DNA of 15,388 bases. Origin: a bacterium (GTDB lineage: Bacteria; Chloroflexota; Dormibacteria; UBA8260; Bog-877). Every line of letters starts with the position of its first letter. The stretch's first letter is position 1. A program made the position numbers and the translations under genes. Positions 6,921-13,740 of the stretch are shown piece after piece. The stretch spans positions 1-15,388 of the forward strand of contig JAKAVU010000025.1 of the NCBI GenBank assembly GCA_021817185.1, read 5' to 3'. The notes under the pieces were generated by a model that was not told where the DNA came from, ran no database searches, and saw only the letters and a list, made by a program, of their open reading frames with translations.

Positions 6921-6922
6921 CC

Positions 6923-7165
6923 GTGGCCGACAGCAGCGGTGGTGGGAATGCCCCCTTGGCAAGATGCGGCCTTTGCTCGGCGCGTCTGGCCGCTGGTCGA
7001 ACGTGGTGGTGCGAGCGCTGTCGCCCGCTGGCAGCGGTGGTAGCCCTCGCCAGGTACGACTCCGTCCCGCGTGTGGACCGGTGTTGGGGTTGGATGAGGG
7101 GGCGCCAGGAGGCAGAGAAGGTAATACGATCTTTGGGCGGCCTCGTCGAATCGTCTCAGTCGTGA
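6923..7165 (+). CDS. 80-aa zinc-ribbon-like protein downstream of a SAM-IV riboswitch
   Basis: The start is taken as GTG 6923 because GGAGGG lies about 6 nt upstream. The longer open frame back to 6734 runs through the riboswitch and is not coding. C15-GL-C18 and C30-ER-C33 (CGLCSARLAAG…WWCERC) form a CxxC-x11-CxxC zinc-ribbon pattern. A basic, tryptophan-containing segment (DRCWGWMRGRQEAEKVIRSL) and a short tail follow. No family is recognised. By guilt through regulation it may act in sulfur amino acid or methyl-group metabolism, perhaps as a metal-binding regulator, but the sequence shows only probable zinc binding and SAM-dependent control. Confidence 0.65.
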   Translation: MADSSGGGNAPLARCGLCSARLAAGRTWWCERCRPLAAVVALARYDSVPRVDRCWGWMRGRQEAEKVIRSLGGLVESSQS

Positions 7166-7517
7166 GGCGCAACTCGCATCCGGCGGATCCTGCCAACTCG
7201 CTAGGCCCTGGGGCCGATGACCAAGCGACTGGCCACCCTACCCCAAGTCATTGGGCCAGGCGGAGAAGCCCGACCCCTCGTGTACTGCAGCTCGCCAACG
7301 ATGCTGGGGATACTCCGCTTCGAGCCAACCTGAGGCGCGGAGCACAGGACCAAGGAAGGTCGGACCGAGCCGGGAGGCAGGGCTTGCTCGAGGGTCAACC
7401 CAACATGGCGCGTCTGGCTGCCGGGCACTACCGGCCGGGGGCTTGTGAGTCCTTGCCGACTCTGGCTGCGCGCCTGCCGGGACAAAGCATCCCCGATCCT
7501 CCGTGCCGGGTGGCCGT
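7166..7517. other. 352-bp intergenic region, no supported gene
   Basis: This lies between the zinc-ribbon gene and the TY-Chap-like gene, both on plus. All overlapping frames are long only because GC is high. One minus frame ending TAG at 7201 (SIPSIVGELQYTRGRASPPG) reads somewhat like protein, but it has no plausible start because the frame runs antisense into the TY-Chap gene. No clear promoter or terminator is seen. Confidence 0.4.
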
Positions 7518-8168
7518 ATGAACTTCGAAGAGCTGGCGGGCGCCATCCAGGCAAGAGCCCAGGGTCCCCACGCTTGGTTCCGCGTGTGCTGCAGCCAACC
7601 CTTCGGGTTCCATCTGCGCGTACGAAGGGACGGCCAAATGGTCCAGTGCGACCTTGCAACCAACGTCTACTACGGGCCCCGCGGCCCCTTGTCCGCCAGC
7701 GCTCAGGCGAATCTGAAGGCCTTGGGGTTGCATGAAGTTAGTTCCCAATCCAACTCGGGCTGGGAGGCGGTGGCTCCCACGCTCTTCCGCCTACCTGGAA
7801 GACTCATGTCTGCTCCATCAGACCTCACGGACCTCACCGTCGCCATATTTCAAGCTGCTGGTGCACCGGAACAAGCCGACCTCGTCGTATACGACCTTGC
7901 AGAGCCTATACCGGATACACCACATGCCCTTACCTACTGGGATTGGAAGGACTGTCCGAACATTGATGAGCTTGAGACGGCCATCCAGCGGATACTCGTC
8001 GCAGGTGGCCACCACGTCCACCTTCTCTATGCCGAGACTTATGAAGACGAGTATGCTCTCGTGATCTCCGCCCGCAAGCTTTCCCAGGAGGAGGCGAATA
8101 CCGTCTGGATTGTTTCCGTTCAGGAGATGACCGACCCAGGTGGCGAATTAGTCGGGCACCGGTGCTGA
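7518..8168 (+). CDS. TY-Chap-like (YbjN/type III chaperone-related) protein, 216 aa
   Basis: Begins MNFEELAGAIQARAQGPHAW at ATG 7518; a GTG at 7503 in frame would add five residues and cannot be excluded. The first 70 residues (FRVCCSQPFGFHLRVRRDGQ, then NVYYGPRGPLSASAQANLKALGL) fit the TY-Chap1-type fold I know from actinobacterial proteins. The later DLTVAIFQAAGAPEQADLVV also matches the C-terminal helix and strand of that domain. The remainder (about 140-216, LTYWDWKDCPNIDELETA onward) looks like a second small alpha/beta domain. There is no signal peptide. The family is related to peptide-binding chaperones, but its substrates in actinobacteria are unknown. It converges on the minus-strand cluster across a perfect palindrome. 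Confidence 0.65.
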   Translation: MNFEELAGAIQARAQGPHAWFRVCCSQPFGFHLRVRRDGQMVQCDLATNVYYGPRGPLSASAQANLKALGLHEVSSQSNSGWEAVAPTLFRLPGRLMSAPSDLTDLTVAIFQAAGAPEQADLVVYDLAEPIPDTPHALTYWDWKDCPNIDELETAIQRILVAGGHHVHLLYAETYEDEYALVISARKLSQEEANTVWIVSVQEMTDPGGELVGHRC

Positions 8169-8298
8169 ATCCAGATCTCGATGTGTCAACCCGATTTGGG
8201 CAGTGCCCTGGGTGGCGAGAGGCGTGAGAACTCGGCCGGAAATGTTCGAAAGAGTATCGGAGCACTCTACGAATGCCAATCGGGACCCGCGGAGGCGC

Positions 8299-8323
8299 AC
8301 CTTGTCGACCTAGTCGACAAGGT
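8299..8323. terminator. Perfect palindrome, 11-bp arms with 3-bp spacer
   Basis: ACCTTGTCGAC (8299-8309) is the exact reverse complement of GTCGACAAGGT (8313-8323), separated by CTA. It lies in the 231-bp gap between two convergent genes (ending 8168 and 8400), where a bidirectional terminator is expected. There is no T run on either side and a 3-base loop is tight, so a protein-binding or recombination site is also possible. The rest of 8169-8399 holds no supported gene. Confidence 0.5.
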
Positions 8324-8399
8324 CCTCGTCGGCGCTAGGTCGTGTCCAACCACGATCTGCTCGTGGAAGGCGGGAAGTGGCCCCATGCGAGAGCCGCAG

Positions 8400-8738
8400 T
8401 CAGTCAAAGAACCCCCCGTCATCGAACCTGAGGAGGGATGCGCCGCAGGCTGGGCAGTGGTTGCCGTGCTCGGGCACTGAAACGACTTGGTCCGAGGGCA
8501 ATCGCCAGCTGAGTTGCCCGCCTTGATCACCGCGCGTAGCGTACGACGCCACGGCATTGCCGCAGCCGGGGCAAGATGGGTTCGGGGCCAAGATGTCGAT
8601 CGACACCACCTGCCGGCACCCCTCGCAGGGTGCCGGCATCCAGCACTTGTCCATGAAGTTGCTCATCCCGGCGCCCACCGGAAGCAACTTGCTTTCGTAC
8701 CCGCATCCCGTGCATCGTGCAGTGACAAGCATCCCCAT
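8400..8738 (-). CDS. Double zinc-ribbon protein, 112 aa
   Basis: Last gene of the minus-strand cluster. ATG 8738 is chosen because GGGAGG lies about 9 nt upstream; the frame is open much further but becomes arginine-rich and non-coding. Four CxxC knuckles, CTGC (9-12), CEGC (38-41), CPGC (56-59) and CPAC (95-98), suggest two structural zinc ribbons. They are linked by VVSIDILAPNPS and by GGQLSWRLPSDQVVSV, and the C-terminus is LLRFDDGGFFD. There is no signal peptide, so it is probably cytoplasmic. No named family is recognised. It starts 14 nt after the stop of the preceding gene, which fits co-transcription. Confidence 0.8.
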   Translation of the reverse strand: MGMLVTARCTGCGYESKLLPVGAGMSNFMDKCWMPAPCEGCRQVVSIDILAPNPSCPGCGNAVASYATRGDQGGQLSWRLPSDQVVSVPEHGNHCPACGASLLRFDDGGFFD

Positions 8739-8752
8739 GTCTGGTGTCCTCC

Positions 8753-9178
8753 CTACCTTGCGAGGTGATCCGCTTCGTCCAACCGCGAGTTTGGCGGGAC
8801 GGAGACGATCTGGATCGAGGGGCGGCAAGCGAAACCGGCTTGGAGCTCGCGTGGATCGATCCCGCTTGCGGACTGGGCGACATCCGTCGGACCTGCCCAG
8901 CCCGGTTGGCCGCGCGACCTTTTGAGGGGTCCGGTGTTCAGCTCGACAACGACGTCGGGGAGTCCGCCCCCGTAGTCCAGCCGGAGAGCCTGATCGTCGA
9001 TCGCGACGGCTGCCCGGTCCAGCCGATCGACAGGCCCGGCGGACTCGATGTAGCAAGCCACACCCTCACAAGCCCAGACGACTTCCAACAGTGGGAATGG
9101 GCCAGCGCGGTGGGAAGTGTCCGCTGCGGTATCGCGGCGCGCTTGCCGGAACGGTGTGCGGAGGCAGTGCCCTGCCAT
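8753..9178 (-). CDS. Unrecognised protein, about 141 aa
   Basis: An open minus frame fits precisely between its neighbours: ATG 9178 is 7 nt after the lipoprotein stop, and its TAG (8755-8753) is 14 nt before the zinc-ribbon start. The middle reads convincingly, as in PLLEVVWACEGVACYIESAG, then AAVAIDDQALRLDYGGGLPD and VVVELNTGPL. The first 24 residues are arginine-rich and may not be translated. GAAGAAGG directly abuts the ATG, too close to be a normal ribosome site, so the start is uncertain. The plus strand is also open here. The minus strand is preferred for its spacing and for its alternating hydrophobic strands. No domain is recognised. Confidence 0.5.
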   Translation of the reverse strand: MAGHCLRTPFRQARRDTAADTSHRAGPFPLLEVVWACEGVACYIESAGPVDRLDRAAVAIDDQALRLDYGGGLPDVVVELNTGPLKRSRGQPGWAGPTDVAQSASGIDPRELQAGFACRPSIQIVSVPPNSRLDEADHLAR

Positions 9179-9185
9179 CCTTCTT

Positions 9186-9719
9186 CTACGGGAAGTTTGG
9201 AATGTCCTGAGAACAGCTCGCGGTCACTCCAGTCTGATTGGCGGGATCGAGGGAGATCGCGAATTGCCATCCGTAGTACGCCTTGGCCAAGCAGTACGCG
9301 CTCTCCTCCGTGGGAATGGTTCCGTTAGTCTCCATCTGGCTGACAGCCTGCGCTACTTGATTTTCGGTGGCGTAGGCCCCGATGGCGAAGATGCCAGGGT
9401 ACGACTGGACAAAGTACGTCCATGCCAGCGAATTCACGGCACCATCGGAGCAAAGGATGGGACTGGCGTTGCCATCGGCTCCAAAGCTCATCTGCTGAGT
9501 GCAAACCCCGACAGACGAGGGCGTCGTCGCCGGAGCCAATATCAGCGGGTTTGGAGTCGGAGTCGAGGTGGTCTGCTGAGCCGGTGTTGGACTTGAAGGT
9601 GAGGGGGACAGAGGTGTTGCTGGGGCAGAGCCACAACCTGCGAGCAGGGTGAGCACCAGTATGGCGACAGCCACGCGCCAGCTGCGCAGCCGATTCAAGG
9701 TTGAGGAGCGCAAATGCAC
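9186..9719 (-). CDS. Secreted lipoprotein with four cysteines, 177 aa
   Basis: A type II signal peptide is clear: basic MHLRSSTLNRLRSWR, a hydrophobic core AVAILVLTLLAG, then lipobox LAGC with C29 as the lipidated residue. A Ser/Thr/Pro-rich linker (about 30-62) leads to a compact domain with cysteines in VGVCTQQ, PILCSDG, AYCLAKAY and TASCSQD, which could make two disulfides outside the membrane. No family is recognised. GTG 9719 is the start used; TTG two codons later is equally possible, and neither has a strong ribosome site. It follows the DUF4352-like lipoprotein by 34 nt. Confidence 0.8.
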   Translation of the reverse strand: MHLRSSTLNRLRSWRVAVAILVLTLLAGCGSAPATPLSPSPSSPTPAQQTTSTPTPNPLILAPATTPSSVGVCTQQMSFGADGNASPILCSDGAVNSLAWTYFVQSYPGIFAIGAYATENQVAQAVSQMETNGTIPTEESAYCLAKAYYGWQFAISLDPANQTGVTASCSQDIPNFP

Positions 9720-9753
9720 TTGGCCCAGGTACCTTGCCTGCCTGTCGCCGTCC

Positions 9754-10305
9754 TTACGATGCCTTGAGCTCTGTGTTGTAATTACTGGTGGGGTTTAGCG
9801 AGTTCGGAGTCCACTGCAGTATCAGCCTCCCGGCCGACGGCACCTCAAAGTAAAGTGTTGCTGTGGCGTGGCCCCCGGGAACCAAGCTATCGATTGAGCT
9901 GGACGTTTGGCAGTCGAAGGAGCTGTAGCTGTCATACGATTGCCCGCTCGCATCCACCACTGTTAGTTCATAGAGGGGCAGGTCCCAGGGTGACGAGTCG
10001 CCGTTGACGATAGTTACTTGAACGCTGATGCATTGGTCCCCTGGGCTCGGGGTAGAAAACTCCGAGGGCGTGACGTTCTGAGCGAAGGCGGTGACTGTGA
10101 CTGTCTGGTGTGCCCCGTTGGTCATGGTCTGACCCACAGCGTAGAGTTTGGGCCCGCTGGGGGTCGGAGTGGCCTTAGGAGTAGAGCTCGCTCCGGTTTT
10201 CGGCTGGTTGGGCGTGGGGGTGGTCGAGGGGGCGGTACTAGCACATCCACTGATGCCAAGCAGTAGCAGTGCCGCTCCTACGGCGCCAATTGTGCGTCTC
10301 ACCAT
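9754..10305 (-). CDS. DUF4352-like (telokin-fold) lipoprotein, 183 aa
   Basis: Signal peptide MVRRTIGAVGAALLLLGISGC has lipobox ISGC (C21), followed by a Ser/Thr/Pro linker to about residue 50. The body matches the DUF4352 pattern: LYAVGQTMTNGAHQTVTVTA opens the beta-sandwich, GDQCISVQVTIVNGDSSPWD is the characteristic middle strand, and LVPGGHATATLYFEVPSAG near the end is typical. Two cysteines (DQC and SFDC) may pair. Such domains sit on the outer face of the membrane and are thought to bind ligands or proteins. The ATG at 10305 has AGGAGG 5 nt upstream. It follows the DUF4190-type gene by 23 nt and is probably co-transcribed with it. Confidence 0.85.
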   Translation of the reverse strand: MVRRTIGAVGAALLLLGISGCASTAPSTTPTPNQPKTGASSTPKATPTPSGPKLYAVGQTMTNGAHQTVTVTAFAQNVTPSEFSTPSPGDQCISVQVTIVNGDSSPWDLPLYELTVVDASGQSYDSYSSFDCQTSSSIDSLVPGGHATATLYFEVPSAGRLILQWTPNSLNPTSNYNTELKAS

Positions 10306-10328
10306 ACGGTCCTCCTAACCGTCCGTTC

Positions 10329-10676
10329 TCAGATAAAGAAGCCGGCGCCGAATGAGAAGATTCCGATCAAGAAGTAGAGCACCGCTCCGATGATCCCGAG
10401 AATCAGGCCCGCTGTCGCCAGTCCGCCGTGCTCCGCCCCTCGCTTGGCGCGGGACCGGCCGACAGCGCTGAAGGTGATGGCCAGGACGACTTGGACTAAG
10501 GCGAAGATACCCCACCAGCAGAAGAGGACGCTCGTGATGCCCAAGACAAAGCCAGCAATGGCGAGGCCGTTGCCTCTTTGGAGAGCTGCCGGAAACTGGG
10601 ACTGAGGCGAGGCGAGAACCGGGGGCGAGGGCTCCGGTAGGGCAGAAGGCTGGTCTGGTGATGTCGGGTCGGTCAT
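10329..10676 (-). CDS. DUF4190-type membrane protein, 115 aa
   Basis: A proline-rich cytoplasmic N-terminus (about 1-34) precedes GNGLAIAGFVLGITSVLFCW, the hallmark opening of DUF4190. A first hydrophobic pair of segments spans about 38-70 and, after a basic loop RSRAKRGAEHGG (75-86), a second hydrophobic region GLATAGLILGIIGAVLYFLI begins. The function of DUF4190 is unknown; many actinobacterial genomes encode several copies. ATG 10676 has GAGGGA 5 nt upstream. It is the first gene of the minus-strand cluster running to 8400. A possible -10 (TAAGAT, minus strand, 10736-10731) lies 55 nt upstream, with no clear -35. Confidence 0.85.
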   Translation of the reverse strand: MTDPTSPDQPSALPEPSPPVLASPQSQFPAALQRGNGLAIAGFVLGITSVLFCWWGIFALVQVVLAITFSAVGRSRAKRGAEHGGLATAGLILGIIGAVLYFLIGIFSFGAGFFI

Positions 10677-11476
10677 GTCGTTCCCTCTGGTGAGTCCCCG
10701 AGTTCGCCTCGAGTTGGCTCGCCAGTGCAGATCTTAGAACTTCCTGAGCCGCCTGGGGTAACCAACCCGTCGCGAGACCGTGAAGTCCCCTATCCTCCGG
10801 TAGCCCATCGTGGCCGAACTGCTGTCATCTCCCTGGGTCACGACTCGGAGCGACCGACAGGGCTGAGGTTGCCAGCACGGACGCACACTCTGGCAGACCT
10901 CGCCTCCGGGCTTCCGCGGCCACCGCAGCCTGACTCAGCCACTTTCCCCCTCCTCCCTTCGGGCCTGGTCCCGGGCTCGTCGACCTCCGGAACCTGGTGC
11001 CCAAACCGCCGTGTGTGGCGGCTACAGAGAGGCTGCATCCACGCCTGCCCGAAAACGGTGAGGGGCACGTGCACAACCTGATCGGTGCACTCTGCCCACA
11101 TCCGTCGCCGCTGCCCTCGGCTAGCGTGGCCGATTACGGACGACCAAGTGCCGCCCGGTCTGGTTGGGTGGGCCATCGCGCTCATACTACTCCCAGCGAA
11201 CGGCATCGGCTACCCGTACGGCCAGGTCTCCGGAACATGTGGCAAACCATCATCCGATTTTCGATTAAAGGTTTGCAGGTGTCGTAGAGCTGCTCGGCCA
11301 AGACCGTGTAACTCATCAGCGACTACGTCATGCCGTCGAGTCATTTGGTAGCCACTTGGCCGAGTTGCCGCATCAAGGTGCCGGCCACGGTGGGTTGTGG
11401 CCGAGGAACGCCCCTTCAAGCCCCTGTGAGGGGACCCCGTCCGGCAGCACCAGTAGCTCCTTTGGGTTGGGGAACC
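10677..11476. other. 800-bp gene-poor region with decayed-looking frames
   Basis: No intact gene is supported here. Two stretches look like former coding sequence. On minus, about 11100-10825, MWAECTDQVVHVPLTVFG and QAWMQPLCSRH in one frame are followed by KWLSQAAVAAEARRRGLPEC in another. On plus, about 11130-11260, PPGLVGWAIALILLPANGIG looks like a membrane segment within a frame that degenerates after GTCGKPSSDF. Neither has a credible start with a ribosome site. The DUF4190-type gene's promoter must lie at the left edge. Confidence 0.4.
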
Positions 11477-11605
11477 ATGGATGGGGCTCCGCCACCTCCT
11501 TCCGCTCCTTCTCCGGCAGCCCCCTCAGCGCCAGCAGCTCCGGTCGCCACAGACCAACCAGCCCCTCCTCCCGGGCCTCGACCTCCGGGTCCGCAGTTCT
11601 CGTAA
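11477..11605 (+). CDS. Proline/alanine-rich 42-aa frame, possibly a gene start
   Basis: From ATG 11477 the frame reads MDGAPPPPSAPSPAAPSAPA, then PVATDQPAPPPGP, and stops at 11605. Composition resembles the disordered cytoplasmic N-termini of actinobacterial membrane proteins such as DUF4190 members, but no membrane domain follows. It may be the surviving 5' end of a deleted gene, or a low-complexity chance ORF in GC-rich DNA. No clear ribosome site is seen. Confidence 0.2.
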   Translation: MDGAPPPPSAPSPAAPSAPAAPVATDQPAPPPGPRPPGPQFS

Positions 11606-11622
11606 CCGCCAGTGTTCAGTTG

Positions 11623-11662
11623 TCAGTGTCGCTTGACACCACTGAGAACCCGAAAGTACTAA
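11623..11662 (+). promoter_or_regulatory. Sigma-70-type promoter with overlapping dyad operator
   Basis: TTGACA (11633-11638) is separated by 18 bp from TACTAA (11657-11662), a good -35 with a fair -10. The -35 lies inside a dyad: GTGTC (11626-11630) and GACAC (11635-11639) around GCTT, flanked by TCAGTG (11623-11628) and CACTGA (11640-11645). A repressor bound here would block polymerase. The next start codon on this strand is ATG 11720, about 50 nt past the expected transcription start. Confidence 0.55.
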
Positions 11663-11719
11663 GCTTTCGTCTTGGCGAGGTCGCCCGTACGAACGCGACG
11701 GCTCGCTCGAGGGCAGGAG

Positions 11720-11845
11720 ATGAACGACCCTGGCGCCACGACTGACCAGCCAACCGAGCCACCGGTGGCGCCAGGTCACAACGCGTCCCCGTCTGGACTC
11801 CGCTACCCGGCCATGGCTTCCGCCCGCGGACCTCGCCCTAGCTGA
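11720..11845 (+). CDS. 41-aa frame downstream of a strong promoter, possibly truncated gene
   Basis: ATG 11720 directly follows GGGCAGGAG, so a ribosome site is present but very close. The peptide MNDPGATTDQPTEPPVAPGH, ending SARGPRPS, is polar and proline-rich, again like the disordered N-terminus of a membrane protein. It ends after 41 codons without any folded domain. It may be a gene beginning cut off by a deletion. The well-formed promoter and dyad upstream argue that something here was regulated and expressed. Confidence 0.35.
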   Translation: MNDPGATTDQPTEPPVAPGHNASPSGLRYPAMASARGPRPS

Positions 11846-12059
11846 GAGCATCCTGCCATGATGGGAACCTTCGATTCGAGCTCTTCATTCAGGAGTCTCC
11901 CGTGCCGACGAATTCGCGCTGCGCTTCGGCGTCCCTGCAGCGACAGCATAACTGGAACCTGCTGTGGGTGACTTCGCCACTAGATGGACTCGTCCGAAAG
12001 CTTGGGCACCCCTCCGAGGGCGGCGACCTAGGCGCTCGGACTAGGCTGGGCGGGTGAAC

Positions 12060-12065
12060 GGAGGA
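12060..12065 (+). promoter_or_regulatory. Ribosome binding site deciding a TTG start
   Basis: GGAGGA lies 7 nt before TTG 12073. The ATG codons in the same frame at 12085 and 12088 are 19-22 nt away and would shorten the signal peptide, so TTG is preferred. An ATG-TCT-TGA mini-frame (12068-12076) overlaps the TTG. Confidence 0.7.
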
Positions 12066-12072
12066 CCATGTC

Positions 12073-12585
12073 TTGACGCGACTTATGATGGTGGCGGTCT
12101 CAATGCTGGCAGTTGCGCTGGCAGGCTGCGGCGGCGTAGTCCCGAAAGTTCTACACACCACACATGCGACGGCTTCCCCAACTCCAAACACCCAGGAGAT
12201 CACAATTCAGTTGGAGACAGCCATCGATCAGATGGTCGCGGCCGATAATGCGCAAATTGCAGGCTGGAACTCGGGAGATCCCGCCACAGTCACTTCCGCT
12301 ATCAATGCTACCATTGCTGACCATCAGGCTCTCGATACGGTGATCACGGGCATTACATTTCCAACGGGGCCGGACACGACTGACGCAAAATCTGTTCTGA
12401 GTGCTGATGTAGCCTACGAGAATTCCCTGTCTGAACTTGCTGCGAACACGTCCGACGTCGGCACGTACAACGCGCTGTACAACGCTATGGTCCCTCTGGA
12501 AAGCAGCTTCAGCGGGGCGCTCTCCGTGCTAGCGGGTGACTTCGGCCTCGTCCCATCCTCTCCGTCCCCGTCTCCTGGGTCATAG
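12073..12585 (+). CDS. Secreted lipoprotein, 170 aa, helical
   Basis: The signal peptide MTRLMMVAVSMLAVALAGC has lipobox LAGC with C19 lipidated. After a short Thr/Pro linker the mature part is rich in Ala, Asp, Ser and Thr with few charges: TIQLETAIDQMVAADNAQIA, INATIADHQALDTVITGITF and DVGTYNALYNAMVPLESSFS. This suggests a helical bundle on the outer membrane face. The C-terminus is PSSPSPSPGS. No family is recognised. The TTG start is fixed by a GGAGGA ribosome site. It stands alone on plus, followed by a hairpin. Confidence 0.85.
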   Translation: MTRLMMVAVSMLAVALAGCGGVVPKVLHTTHATASPTPNTQEITIQLETAIDQMVAADNAQIAGWNSGDPATVTSAINATIADHQALDTVITGITFPTGPDTTDAKSVLSADVAYENSLSELAANTSDVGTYNALYNAMVPLESSFSGALSVLAGDFGLVPSSPSPSPGS

Positions 12586-12621
12586 CAGCAGCACCGGGTG
12601 GCAAACTGGGCATTCCGAAAC

Positions 12622-12640
12622 GCTCGGCCTCGTGCCGAGC
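12622..12640 (+). terminator. Perfect 7-bp hairpin after the lipoprotein gene
   Basis: GCTCGGC (12622-12628) pairs with GCCGAGC (12634-12640) around CTCGT, 36 nt after the lipoprotein stop. No T run follows, as is common in actinobacterial terminators. The remainder of the 351-bp gap to 12937 holds no supported gene; its right end contains a probable dispersed repeat. Confidence 0.55.
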
Positions 12641-12896
12641 TCCTACGCCACCTGGGGAGGTAATGCGACGCCAATCCGGCACCTCCAAGACTAGTGGGCC
12701 GCGCCGCTAATTTGTGACACATCAGGCGGCCAGTAGGCCGACCGGTCAAGCGACATACTTTCGCTGGCCCGCTTCTACTTATGAACTCGGGATTGGTCCA
12801 CAAGAGGTTCTGAGGCACATGAGTTCAACCGCCCGCCGAACAAAGGACGTGTCGCCAATTGCACCTCGCGCCGTCCCAGCAGAGCTGCCTGTCTAC

Positions 12897-12942
12897 CTCC
12901 AATAAACGCCTCCGTCCGACCGCCCGAGCGAGGTCCTCACTT
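12897..12942. repeat. Probable dispersed intergenic repeat (NKRLxPTA type)
   Basis: Read on plus, the segment would encode SNKRLRPTARARSSLASP. I recall this NKRLxPTA-type string from many spurious short ORFs in diverse bacterial genomes, where it marks a repeated intergenic DNA element rather than a protein. It overlaps the 3' end of the DUF6308-like gene. Only one copy is seen in this window, so calling it a repeat rests on memory. Confidence 0.35.
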
Positions 12943-13704
12943 GCCAGCCCGATAGAGCCAGGTGTCCGGATGGCTGCCCCAGATCAACACGTCCATGATT
13001 CTCACGAGCGAGCGCTCGACCCCTACCGCGGCGAGCCTTTTCTGGATATCTGACAACGTGGCGAGCAGCCCGGCCCGGCTGTCGCGGAGGTGCTCGATCA
13101 TGGCGGCCACGCTGGCGCCTCCGCTTTCCGGGATGCCCATGAGCCGGAGAACGTAGGAGTCGCAGATCGGGATGAGCGCGGGCCGCTTGATGTGTAGGGC
13201 CTTCGTCGCCACCGACACGCCGATCCCTCGACCAAGGACAGCGTCGATCAGCGATGTTACTCGTCTCGGGACATCGGACCGGTCCCACTCGTCGTCGGTA
13301 GTCAGGAACGCGTCCCACCCGGGATCGACGGCTGCCAATTCGGGCAGGTCTCCCCTCTCGATGAGTGCCGCCCAATGGGTATGCGCCGATCGCGCCCTCA
13401 TGGTACGGTTGATCGCGACCACGTCCTGCAGCACGATGCGATTCGCCGGCGATTCGCCGCTGGCGATGTACGGATCGTAGGCGAGCGGCCCGACGGAGCT
13501 GGCATCCTCGAGGAAGAACTTCAACGCCAGCGCGTAAGGGTCAGCGATGAGGAGGTCTGGCCGTCGGATCCTGAGCGCGGTCGCCACGCCTATAGGATAG
13601 CGACGGCCAGCACCAATCCACAACGTGAGCTCATTGACCGAGATTAGGGGGTGACGCCGCTTGACTGCTGTGCCGTGGACCGTCGCCAGTGAAGCATCGC
13701 CCAT
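12937..13704 (-). CDS. DUF6308-like protein, 255 aa
   Basis: A soluble protein with no signal peptide or membrane helix. Two segments fit the DUF6308 family as I know it: the YDPYIASGESPANRIVLQDV and VAINRTM stretch (about 76-102), which resembles its conserved D-x-Y…NR-x-T..D-[IV]-[VL]-A pattern, and VATKALHIKRPALIPICDSY (about 165-184), its conserved LLH-KRP-x-L-x-P-x-x-DS motif. The family is uncharacterised and common in actinobacteria. The N-terminus (MGDASLATVHGTAVKRRHPL) is poorly supported because ATG 13704 has only a weak AGGGC ribosome site; translation may begin further in. Its 3' end overlaps the probable repeat. It is transcribed towards the convergent lipoprotein gene and stands alone. 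Confidence 0.6.
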   Translation of the reverse strand: MGDASLATVHGTAVKRRHPLISVNELTLWIGAGRRYPIGVATALRIRRPDLLIADPYALALKFFLEDASSVGPLAYDPYIASGESPANRIVLQDVVAINRTMRARSAHTHWAALIERGDLPELAAVDPGWDAFLTTDDEWDRSDVPRRVTSLIDAVLGRGIGVSVATKALHIKRPALIPICDSYVLRLMGIPESGGASVAAMIEHLRDSRAGLLATLSDIQKRLAAVGVERSLVRIMDVLIWGSHPDTWLYRAGK

Positions 13705-13740
13705 GATGCCCTGACCTGGGTCAGTGGGTGCGGCGCGAGC

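Noticed and set aside
6734..6922. N-terminal extension of the zinc-ribbon frame
   Set aside because: It runs through the promoter and the SAM-IV riboswitch; GTG 6923 with GGAGGG is the better start.
7201..7659. Minus-strand frame ending SIPSIVGELQYTRGRASPPG…
   Set aside because: The tail looks protein-like, but the frame begins antisense to the TY-Chap-like gene and has no ribosome site.
8744..9328. Plus-strand frame of 194 codons
   Set aside because: It runs antisense to a cluster of closely spaced minus-strand genes including a clear lipoprotein, and its ends are serine/arginine-rich.
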